A stretch of 64,000 nt of DNA from the NCBI RefSeq assembly GCF_015210005.1, contig NZ_MU158698.1:689099-753098 (forward strand), in the 5' to 3' direction. The notes below the pieces were generated by a model. The model worked only from the letters and a program-made list of their open reading frames with translations. It searched no databases and was not told the origin of the DNA. The translations under genes were made by a program, and so were the position numbers. Of the stretch, positions 44,501 to 52,290 are shown one piece after another. Every line of letters begins with the position of its first letter. The stretch's first letter is position 1. The stretch is from Sphingobacterium hungaricum. Its GTDB lineage: Bacteria; Bacteroidota; Bacteroidia; Sphingobacteriales; Sphingobacteriaceae.

Positions 44501-47311
44501 AATAGCAGAAAAGATTTGTCTATTCAGATAAAAACATTCAGGGATAAGATTACGCCCGGACAAACAGAGAAATGGTCCTTTTCAGTTGCAAATCAAACAA
44601 AAGGAACTTCAGTGGAACTACTGGCAAGTCTCTACGATAGTGCGCTTGATGTTTTCAATCCTCATGAGTTTCCTAGGGAATTCTATATAGATGACGTTCG
44701 ACATAACTTAAGTATGTATTTTATTGTAAACGAATTTACGCAAGTAACTAGTGCATACAATATGTTCGACAAACCCTATACTTATCGAGTAAGTGATCAT
44801 GTTCCAAAATTTTATCTAAACGAAAGGTATCCAGGCCTTTTTTCAGCTGTCAATTTTGATAAACGAACTTCCAACTTAGCGTATTCAGAGAGAAATATAT
44901 TTGGTTCCAATGGCGGACTTGATGAAGTTGTGGTAACAGCTCTACAAGGTAGGGTTGCAGGTATAAATTTATCAGAAGAACCATTTTCAATGGAACTATT
45001 CGAATCTGAGACGCTATATGATGAGCTAATTGACCCTGATTTAAGAGCAGAAGTCGAAAGATTAAAGAGGAATCAGAAAGAAACTATTTTATCTAACATA
45101 GAAGCGCGCACGAACCTTAAAGAAACAGCCTTCTTCTACCCTACGCTCTATACGGATCAAGAAGGCAATGTCACGTTTGAATTTGAGAGCCCAGAAGCGT
45201 TGACGCGATGGAAATTACTGCTATTTGCGCATACCAAGAATTTGGATGCTGGATCTGCTTCTTTCTTTACCCAAACGCAAAAGCAGTTGATGGTCCGTCC
45301 AAATCTGCCTAGGTACTTTCGCGAAGGCGATCAGATCGAATTGAAAGCACAGGTACAGAATTTAAGCGATTCGGCACAAAACGGAACTGCCCGAATCGAA
45401 CTGATCGATCCGAGGAACAACCAAGTGATCAATGAAGCTTTCGGTATTGTACAGCAGGATATTTATTTTGCTGCTGGCGCAAAAGGGAATACGGTTGTCA
45501 GCTGGAAATTAACCATTCCGGCAGGTTATGAGCAAATCCAAGTCAAGATTGTCGCTGCGAGTGAAACGCATTCGGATGGCGAAGCACAAGAACTGGCTAT
45601 CCTTCCGAACAAGGAATTTATGCTCGAAACTCAAAAAATTGTTCTGGAACCGAATCAACAAGCGACTTATCTGATTTCTTCCGAAGGAAAAGAAAACAGA
45701 AGCGGAAGCATCAGCATACAGAGCAATCCTATTTTAGAAATTATTTCTGCATTGGATTACCTAAAAAATTATCCTTATGAATGTACTGAGCAGACAAGCA
45801 GCAAATGGTTTGCTTTGACCGCACTGAAGCATATACATGATACGTATCCGCAGATCGCAGCTTATTTTGCTTCGGTCAACAAAACCGCAGCACAATCCAA
45901 GATGAGCGAAAATACGGCTGCCGCAAGCACTTTATCCATCGAAGAAATGCCTTGGCTGCGATCGATCAAAAACGATGAAGAGCGCCTCAATGGATTCGCA
46001 GAATTATTTGCTTCAGATGGAATCGATGCAGAACTCAAAGCTTTGGAATCCAAGCTTAAAAAAGCACAGAAGAACGATGGCTCAATGCCTTGGTTTGAGG
46101 GAAGTACTGCCAACCAAACCATTTCTGCTCGTGTCCTAGAAATTATCGGAAAAGCCAAAGCTTTAGATCCCAATTTGATTTCGGAAGAAATGAATGCTAT
46201 TGCTAAAAATCTTTCTAGCTATTTAGATCAAGAGCTTCCATTAGTTATCAAAGAGAAGAGCTTTTCAAACTTTGTAGATATGCTCTATGCTCGGGCTTAT
46301 TTCAAGGAGTTGCCATTAAGCGACAGCTTGACAATTCCAGTAAAAGCTTTTATGGCAACAGCTCCTGTGCAGAGCGCCAAATTGCCTGCCGGTCTAGCTG
46401 CAAAACCTTGGGTCATCGCGCAATCGCTGGGCTTGCAACAGGAATCTCAAGCGATCTTTAACCGCCTGGACCAAGAGTTCGTTCTGGACAAATCTAAAGG
46501 GCAATATTGGGAAAGCAACGCCAATCTATACAATGGCATCAGCTTGCATACATACTTGGTTGAAGCGTATAGAGCAATGAGCCCAGAAGCCTTGCCCGCC
46601 CTGACGGACTGGATTTATTACAGCAAACAAGCGAATTACTGGAGCAATACATGGACGACGGTCGATGCCATTTACAGTTTGTTATTGGTGGATAATCCTG
46701 CTGATTTTGTGGTCGATAATCAAGTCGCCATAAAGGTAAACCAACAGCAGGCTAGCCCTCTGAAAAATAATTTAGGCCAGGAAATGCTGAGCTATGAAGC
46801 CAAAGACTTGGAGAAAAATCTTTCGGTAGAAATCACGAACAAAAACCAGCGGAAAGTTTATGGTCAGGTCGTTCATGGGTATTTTGAAACCTTTGACAAC
46901 ATCAAATCAACCAACAAAGAAATCAGTGTCAGCAAGGAAGTCTTAGTTCTTCATAACGGCGAATGGAGAGAAAGCAATAATATCAAGACAGGTGACAAAG
47001 TCAAGGTCAGATTGACGGTCGTCAATAACCAGGACCTGAATTTTGTGCATCTCAAAGATAGCCGAGCTGTTGGATTCGAGCCGATCTATCAGCCTTCGGG
47101 CTATCAATACCGAGGAGGCTATTATTTTACGATCAAGGATGCATCGACGAATTATTTCTTCGATACCCTGCGCAAAGGAACACATGTTTTCGAGTATGAG
47201 CTAAAGACAAACAATACAGGGGTATTTAATTCGGGAATTGCACGGATTGAATGCATGTACAATCCGACTGTCCATTCGAATTCGGAGAATTTGGTGATAC
47301 AGATTGACTGA
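41546..47311 (+). CDS. alpha-2-macroglobulin family protein with TonB-plug-like motif
   Basis: The 1921 aa product starts with a signal peptide (1-19). A helical repeat region with TPR-like segments (about 25-300) follows, then an acidic linker and MG2 domain (TDRSIYRPGQEIFFKAIVYN, about 540-560), several further MG domains, the A2M core (ETAFFYPTLYTDQEGNVTFEF) and the thioester domain with C1413-T-E-Q1416. Cys-x-Glu-Gln forms the internal thioester that traps proteases. Between the MG and A2M domains, residues 1123-1140 (GGLDEVVVTALQGRVAGI) resemble the plug motif of SusC-type TonB-dependent receptors. It is probably an envelope protease trap. No partner penicillin-binding protein gene (pbpC type) is adjacent. 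Base composition changes along the gene (see findings). Confidence 0.9.
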   Translation: MKRLYVFLLLFFPILLVAQQNEQAWKQVDSLVAIKNYQQTLPILNRIKTQAKTEQNSPEWIKAVIAEINGLTVNQNKETKIDLTQEHFEKNIKEANLKERAVLYNLYAIFLQNYVQNQVINDKNNYLALTRDKKLVFIDSLYQLSIRDESLLLNEETENWKDILNTHHFAKISPTLYHILAFNYHDFLNLYAYVRGKVKSLTERFNDINSKNGYIDAQAYLKFYPYLNNYYDVYFQQYETKIDSIAKSSNSVYNAFAYLSLAHSMAYQNIQKAVNYINIALEKYPNSPWQNDLIQFKNELTKSTIDIEHKLFAPSNEYVPIKVEQKNIDKLFIRVYDVTNNPKITGDYKIKHDSLTNQVSINAKLIYEEEVALKRFDDYKEHSTNYKINPLPYGNYKIVASNNPEFIDDNLYKDVTSSDIIITDLFISSTYSEFDEDYDQYKTLLINRKTGLPYSNEHLELYDYIKGSYSKVQSVKTNKNGEFSYKSDGDEYEDLDLLDLYIPKENQFIDLIELDDIEDITVEEEEDFEDMLESLVFTDRSIYRPGQEIFFKAIVYNNHYKDGKVLPNKPIKIYLTDANRAKIDSLESSTNEFGSLDGKFILPSKTLNGNFIISTYMNKVQIGNEYFRVEEYKRPTFKVDFDENKETYTKKDTAVFIGKAVSLSGANLSDAFVKYKVSYYNKNYNQIIHLDSSMTTDSEGKFKISFPLSDTLFRNLDEINFTIEAIVTNQNGEVQNVNTHYNYSAKPWVLVLSDRRTLVEHQWKQITIKTQNQNQQPLPMNGMIKIYKVLQPTTVLSSVNNFEFKEDYHLFSNEEYSRYFPNDFDEILLQENPRTLVKEYAFDSQGETSVKIDSSLFSYGKYQVEAISIQGLDTIKTRSDVTLLKERSNKYASNQLLTTIQNKTEYFVGDIFVLTFESDSKDMQTVFLKSNVNSSNYETIYFKNGKGRFTHKITEADLKNGSYQVEYFAICNNKFERGGNYAVIKNSRKDLSIQIKTFRDKITPGQTEKWSFSVANQTKGTSVELLASLYDSALDVFNPHEFPREFYIDDVRHNLSMYFIVNEFTQVTSAYNMFDKPYTYRVSDHVPKFYLNERYPGLFSAVNFDKRTSNLAYSERNIFGSNGGLDEVVVTALQGRVAGINLSEEPFSMELFESETLYDELIDPDLRAEVERLKRNQKETILSNIEARTNLKETAFFYPTLYTDQEGNVTFEFESPEALTRWKLLLFAHTKNLDAGSASFFTQTQKQLMVRPNLPRYFREGDQIELKAQVQNLSDSAQNGTARIELIDPRNNQVINEAFGIVQQDIYFAAGAKGNTVVSWKLTIPAGYEQIQVKIVAASETHSDGEAQELAILPNKEFMLETQKIVLEPNQQATYLISSEGKENRSGSISIQSNPILEIISALDYLKNYPYECTEQTSSKWFALTALKHIHDTYPQIAAYFASVNKTAAQSKMSENTAAASTLSIEEMPWLRSIKNDEERLNGFAELFASDGIDAELKALESKLKKAQKNDGSMPWFEGSTANQTISARVLEIIGKAKALDPNLISEEMNAIAKNLSSYLDQELPLVIKEKSFSNFVDMLYARAYFKELPLSDSLTIPVKAFMATAPVQSAKLPAGLAAKPWVIAQSLGLQQESQAIFNRLDQEFVLDKSKGQYWESNANLYNGISLHTYLVEAYRAMSPEALPALTDWIYYSKQANYWSNTWTTVDAIYSLLLVDNPADFVVDNQVAIKVNQQQASPLKNNLGQEMLSYEAKDLEKNLSVEITNKNQRKVYGQVVHGYFETFDNIKSTNKEISVSKEVLVLHNGEWRESNNIKTGDKVKVRLTVVNNQDLNFVHLKDSRAVGFEPIYQPSGYQYRGGYYFTIKDASTNYFFDTLRKGTHVFEYELKTNNTGVFNSGIARIECMYNPTVHSNSENLVIQID

Positions 47312-47329
47312 GGAGGTGATGGAAGTTAT

Positions 47330-47985
47330 GGAGCAATGCTTAAGGAGCAAGGAGTAATGAATTGACAGGCTAAAATGCTCCGTAGGAGCAAAATGTTTGT
47401 AGCCAATAGGCGGCCTTTCCAAAATCTGCATGCCGTAGGTATGCAACAACGCTATTCTGGATGTTCCGAAAGAGCATCCAGAATTCCTGATAAAAGCGGA
47501 TTTTCAATCCGCAAATATGCCAATCGTTCGGGATTGCAAATCCCGAATGATTCAAAGTTCGACATCTCCATGCGGAAGATATTGAACAGCAATAAATTTG
47601 AAGCAAGGATTAAGGAGTAATGACTTAACAGCCTAAAATGCTCCGTAGGAGCAAAATGTTTGTAGAAAATATCGCCCTGTCCCAAATTTGAATACCGTAG
47701 GTATGCAACAACGCTATTCTGGATGTTCCGAAGGGGCATCCAGAATTCCTGATAAAAGCGGATTTTCAATCCGCAAATACGCCAATCGTTCGGGATTGCA
47801 AATCCCGAATTATTCAAAGTTCGACATCTCCCTTCGGAAGATATCGAACAGCAATAAATTTGGAGCAATGCTTAAGGAGCAAGGAGTAATGAATTGACAG
47901 CCTAACATGCTCCGTAGGAGCAAAACGTTTGTAGACGATATGGCCCTGTCCCAAATTTGCATGCCGTAGGTATGCAAACCTTTTA
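47330..47985. repeat. three tandem units of a composite multi-hairpin repeat
   Basis: The unit recurs with a period of 263-269 bp (GCTCCGTAGGAGC at 47377, 47640 and 47909). Each full unit holds six different hairpins in order: GCTCC-GTA-GGAGC; ATGCC-GTA-GGTAT; a 12-13 bp stem TTCTGGATGTTC (47455-47483, 47717-47745); GCGGATT-TTC-AATCCGC (47496, 47758); TCGGGATT-GCA-AATCCCGA (47528, 47790); and a 14-bp imperfect stem GTTCGACATCTCC (47557-47587, 47819-47849). The third unit stops after the second hairpin. Loops are nearly all 3 nt. Short ORFs run through on both strands but have no family features. Confidence 0.85.
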
Positions 47986-48006
47986 GTTAAAACCCTATAA
48001 ATAGCA

Positions 48007-48034
48007 AAAGCCCCGATCTAGCGATCGGGGCTTT
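48007..48034. terminator. terminator downstream of the pyrophosphatase gene
   Basis: AAAGCCCCGATC pairs perfectly with GATCGGGGCTTT (12 bp) around TAGC. The T-run is short on both strands. It lies 16 bp after the minus-strand gene's stop codon and just past the repeats. Confidence 0.75.
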
Positions 48035-48049
48035 GTTAATTAGGTTGAT

Positions 48050-50284
48050 TTATTTCAAATCAGCTATTTTCTCTACCGAAACAATTTTCTCTTTGGCATC
48101 CACTTTATCCTTACTAGCTGTATTTAGTGCATGTCCACCAAGAATTGGCGCAATAACCAATCCTACTAAACACGTTAATTTAATCAAAATATTCATCGAA
48201 GGACCAGATGTATCTTTAAAAGGGTCTCCAACCGTATCGCCTGTAACGGCTGCTTTGTGCGCATCAGAACCTTTAAATGTCATTTCTCCATTGATTTCCA
48301 CACCTGCTTCGAAAGATTTCTTTGCATTATCCCAAGCACCGCCTGCATTGTTTTGAAAGATTGCCCAAAGCACACCTGAAACAGTAACGCCGGCCATGTA
48401 AGCACCCAAAGCTTCCGCCCCCATCGCAAAACCAACAATAATTGGTGTAACAATGGTCAACGCTCCTGGCAACATCATTTCGCGAAGCGCAGCTTGAGTC
48501 GAAATTTCCACACATTTTTCATAATCTGGCTTTCCTGTGCCTTCTAAAATGCCTGGAATTTCTCTAAACTGCCGACGAACTTCATTTACCATATCCATCG
48601 CTGCCTTACCCACAGAACGCATCGCCATAGCAGAGAAAACAACCGGAATCATACCGCCGATAAATAATGCAGCCAGCACATCGGCCTTAAAAATATTAAT
48701 GCCATCAATTCCTGTAAATGTAACATAAGCCGCAAATAATGCCAGCGCAGTCAACGCTGCTGAAGCAATTGCAAAGCCTTTACCTACCGCAGCGGTCGTA
48801 TTTCCAACCGAATCCAATACATCTGTACGTTGGCGGACTTCTTTCGGCAATTCGCTCATTTCGGCAATACCGCCCGCATTATCTGCAATCGGACCGAAAG
48901 CATCAATAGCTAATTGCATCGCCGTGGTCGCCATCATCGCTGAAGCAGCGATTGCTACTCCATAAAATCCTGCTAAAGCGTACGAGCCCCAAATCGCAAA
49001 CGCAAATAATAATACCGATGAAAAAGTAGACATCATTCCCGTCGATAATCCTGCGATAATATTTGTAGCCGCCCCCGTAGATGAATTTTTCACGATATTT
49101 AATACAGGCGTCTTACCCAAACCCGTATAGTATTCTGTAAATGCAGAAATAATTCCTCCAACAGCTAATCCGACTAACGTCGCGTAAAAGATATTCATGC
49201 TTGGAATTTCCTTGTAGCCTTCGCCGAAGAACTTCATGTGAATCGTTTCAGGCAACATGTATTGAATCAAGAAAAAGCAGGCAACAATGGTCAAGGCAAT
49301 GGATATCCAATTTCCCAAATTTAATGCGCCTTGAACCTGCGATTCCTTCGCATTATTATCTTTTATTTTCACGAAGAAAGTTCCGATAATCGAACAGATA
49401 ATACCTACGCCGGCAATTACTATCGGCAATAAAATTGGCCCCATTCCATTAAATGCATCCGTATAGGCTGTTCCTGTTGACTCAGCAATATCTTTAATAA
49501 TGTAATTTCCTAAAACCATCGAAGCAAGCACCGTCGCAACATACGAACCGAATAAATCAGCTCCCATACCGGCAACATCGCCCACGTTATCGCCTACATT
49601 ATCCGCAATAGTCGCAGGATTACGAGGATCATCTTCTGGAATTCCAGCTTCCACTTTCCCAACTAAATCCGCACCAACATCGGCTGCTTTGGTATAGATA
49701 CCGCCACCAACGCGCGCGAACAATGCAATAGATTCTGCACCCAATGAAAATCCAGCCAATGCTTCCAGCACGACCGTCATTTCGTTATAAAAATTCCCTC
49801 CATCTGTAACAAACATATTTAGAAAAGAGATAAAGAAGATGCTCAGTCCCAAAACAGCCAAACCTGCAACACCTAAGCCCATGACCGTTCCGCCCGAAAA
49901 AGAAACTTTCAACGCTTGAGGAAGACTAGTTCTTGCAGCTTGCGTAGTCCTGACATTTGCTTTTGTCGCAATGCGCATTCCGATATTCCCCGCCAAAGCA
50001 GAGAAAAATGCACCGAATATAAAAGCGATGATAATCACCCAATGTGTCGTTTCAACTAACTGAGAAACAACAAATAAAGCGATAGACGCCAATATCACAA
50101 AAATGAATAAAATCCTGTATTCCGCTTTAAGGAAAGCTAGCGCGCCTTCTTGAATACTTTTAGAAATAAATTGCATGCGCTCATTGCCTGCATCTTGTTT
50201 GTTCACCCAAGCGGATTTAACGAACATAAATAATAAGCCCACGATAGCTAACGTTGCGGGCAGGTAAATTAAAAATTGTTCCAT
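48050..50284 (-). CDS. hppA: membrane-bound ion-translocating pyrophosphatase, K+-dependent type
   Basis: The 744 aa protein has about 16 membrane helices and the pyrophosphatase signatures ([38 protein letters not shown]). It hydrolyses PPi and pumps Na+ or H+ out across the inner membrane. The [10 protein letters not shown] segment has Ala where K+-independent enzymes carry Lys (GNTTKA), so it belongs to the K+-dependent class; many of that class pump Na+. The pumped ion is not settled by what I can see. Monocistronic. Confidence 0.95.
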   Translation of the reverse strand: MEQFLIYLPATLAIVGLLFMFVKSAWVNKQDAGNERMQFISKSIQEGALAFLKAEYRILFIFVILASIALFVVSQLVETTHWVIIIAFIFGAFFSALAGNIGMRIATKANVRTTQAARTSLPQALKVSFSGGTVMGLGVAGLAVLGLSIFFISFLNMFVTDGGNFYNEMTVVLEALAGFSLGAESIALFARVGGGIYTKAADVGADLVGKVEAGIPEDDPRNPATIADNVGDNVGDVAGMGADLFGSYVATVLASMVLGNYIIKDIAESTGTAYTDAFNGMGPILLPIVIAGVGIICSIIGTFFVKIKDNNAKESQVQGALNLGNWISIALTIVACFFLIQYMLPETIHMKFFGEGYKEIPSMNIFYATLVGLAVGGIISAFTEYYTGLGKTPVLNIVKNSSTGAATNIIAGLSTGMMSTFSSVLLFAFAIWGSYALAGFYGVAIAASAMMATTAMQLAIDAFGPIADNAGGIAEMSELPKEVRQRTDVLDSVGNTTAAVGKGFAIASAALTALALFAAYVTFTGIDGINIFKADVLAALFIGGMIPVVFSAMAMRSVGKAAMDMVNEVRRQFREIPGILEGTGKPDYEKCVEISTQAALREMMLPGALTIVTPIIVGFAMGAEALGAYMAGVTVSGVLWAIFQNNAGGAWDNAKKSFEAGVEINGEMTFKGSDAHKAAVTGDTVGDPFKDTSGPSMNILIKLTCLVGLVIAPILGGHALNTASKDKVDAKEKIVSVEKIADLK

Positions 50285-50391
50285 ATAAATTTGTTTAAAA
50301 CTGGTTATGTTTTTCTAAAGCTAAAAAATAAATAGGAAATACAAAATGTATTTAACGTATTTATTATAAGCTTATTTGAAACGAGAATGTT

Positions 50392-52290
50392 TTAAAATGG
50401 AACAACCCAGCTGTATAGATCGTTTTTCAATGTGATTTTTTCTTCGTCCAGCAACTTCCGAATGATTTTCAATTTGGACGCATCATCCCCAATTGTCATT
50501 TGATCCATAAGCTCTTTAAGCGGAAGGCTTTTTTCGACCAAAATGTATTTTATTTCTGCCCTAATTTTCTTGTCTTCCTTATCCGAATGCGCACGAATTA
50601 AGCACAAGTCACAGACTTCACAGTACGTATCGTCCTGTTCTCCAAAATACGACTGCAACGAAATGCTTCTGCAAGTTTTCGCGTCAAGGTATTGGTAAAC
50701 TGCCCGAACCTGTTCTTCTTTAATCTTCTTCCGATTCTGGATAAATGTATGATCCACTGAAAGATGATCGATGCTGACCCGTTCATGTAAATATTCGATT
50801 TGTGGCGAATTTGTTTTTGGTAAATAACTCGCATAGCCTTGAGTAACTAATTGCTGAATCATTTCGACAACCTGACCGTAGGACGTTTTTAATTTTTTGG
50901 CGATTTCATATTCATTGATCGGAACGAATAAATCATAAATTCCGCCATGCGTTCTAAGTATAGCTTTGATCAAGGGATCAAATTTCGCGGATTGCACCTG
51001 CAGTTTATACACTTCTGAAAATTCAACTTCAAATTTGAACCGAGACGGAATATATATCGCATCCGAGACCGTTAACCATCCATCTTTTTCTAAAAACTTC
51101 AAAGCGCTCAATGTCGGGATAATTTCCAATGCATATTTTTTGCAGAAGGCCACCAAATCAAAATCCAATGCAACGCCTTTGCCCGATCCATAGGCGATCT
51201 GGAAATAGCTTCCCAAATGATGATACACCTTTTTGATAAAATCCGTATCCGGAAAACTAGCTTGCACATTCTCCCATAAACGCTCACAGTCTGCTTGCTG
51301 ATAAAGCAAAACGGGATAGGCTTTTTTCTCATCTCTTCCAGCACGACCGGCTTCCTGATAATAAGCTTCCAAAGAATCTGGCACATCCAAATGAACAACA
51401 AAGCGCACGTCAGATTTATCAATTCCCATCCCAAATGCATTTGTCGCGACAATCACACGAGTCACATTGGCAAACCAGGCTTCTTGCTTGCTCGATCGCT
51501 CTTCGATGCTTAATCCCGCATGGTAAAAATCTGATGGAATACCGTGATTGAACAAATATTGAGCGACCTCTTGCGTTTCGCGCCGATTGCGCACATACAC
51601 AATTCCTGTCCCACCTAACTTTTTGATCAAGCGCAGGAGCCTTCCCATTTTGTCTTCTTCATGCAGAGCCATGTAGGCTAGATTGGGACGTCGAAAGCTC
51701 TTTTTGAATACATTTTGTTTCTTGAAAGCAAGCTGAAGCTGAATATCATCAACCACTCTAGCTGTTGCTGTAGCGGTTAAGGCTAAAAAAGGAACGTCAG
51801 CGTGTAATTCTCTCAATTGCGCCAATTGCAGATACGGAGGACGAAAATCATAACCCCATTGGGAGATACAATGCGCCTCGTCAATGGCAAATAGATTCAC
51901 ATTCATATGCCTAATCCGCTCTTTGACTAGCTCACTATACAGACGTTCAGGGGATAGATAGAGAAATTTAATATTTCCGAAAATGCAATTATCCAAAGCA
52001 ATGTCTACTTCTCGTGGCTTCATCCCTGAATAAATCGCAATTGCCGGAATATTTCGTTGACGAAGGTGTTCGACCTGATCTTTCATCAAAGCAATCAGTG
52101 GACTGACCACAATGCAAATTCCTTCTTTCATTAAGGCAGGAACCTGAAAACAAATGGATTTCCCACCACCAGTAGGCATCAAAGCTAAGGTGTCCTGACC
52201 AGCTAAAATGGAATCAATGATTTCATCCTGAAGCGGACGAAATGCATCGTATCCCCAGAATTGTTTCAATATTGCCTCTTTCGTAATCAT
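50392..52290 (-). CDS. recQ: RecQ-family ATP-dependent DNA helicase
   Basis: The 632 aa product has a complete SF2 helicase core (MPTGGGKSICFQ motif I, DEAH motif II, TATATARV motif III, EAGRAGRDE motif VI). After the core the order differs from E. coli RecQ: a winged-helix-like region comes first (about 385-520), and the zinc-type cluster C540...C557-x2-C560-x2-C563 (YFGEQDDTYCEVCDLC) follows near the C-terminus. There is no recognisable HRDC domain. It unwinds DNA in a 3'-5' direction during recombination and repair. Its ATG overlaps the comEC stop (ATGA), making it the last gene of the operon. Confidence 0.93.
   Translation of the reverse strand: MITKEAILKQFWGYDAFRPLQDEIIDSILAGQDTLALMPTGGGKSICFQVPALMKEGICIVVSPLIALMKDQVEHLRQRNIPAIAIYSGMKPREVDIALDNCIFGNIKFLYLSPERLYSELVKERIRHMNVNLFAIDEAHCISQWGYDFRPPYLQLAQLRELHADVPFLALTATATARVVDDIQLQLAFKKQNVFKKSFRRPNLAYMALHEEDKMGRLLRLIKKLGGTGIVYVRNRRETQEVAQYLFNHGIPSDFYHAGLSIEERSSKQEAWFANVTRVIVATNAFGMGIDKSDVRFVVHLDVPDSLEAYYQEAGRAGRDEKKAYPVLLYQQADCERLWENVQASFPDTDFIKKVYHHLGSYFQIAYGSGKGVALDFDLVAFCKKYALEIIPTLSALKFLEKDGWLTVSDAIYIPSRFKFEVEFSEVYKLQVQSAKFDPLIKAILRTHGGIYDLFVPINEYEIAKKLKTSYGQVVEMIQQLVTQGYASYLPKTNSPQIEYLHERVSIDHLSVDHTFIQNRKKIKEEQVRAVYQYLDAKTCRSISLQSYFGEQDDTYCEVCDLCLIRAHSDKEDKKIRAEIKYILVEKSLPLKELMDQMTIGDDASKLKIIRKLLDEEKITLKNDLYSWVVPF

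Noticed and set aside
47375..47897. Short ORFs on both strands through the hairpin repeats (for example 47375-47620, 47688-47897, 47452-47868)
   Set aside because: They stay open only because the palindromic repeats keep all frames similar; copies translate to near-identical peptides without a family, signal or start context.
47330..47985. CRISPR array
   Set aside because: The period is about 265 bp, units are internally complex and there are no equal-length repeats with unique spacers or cas genes.
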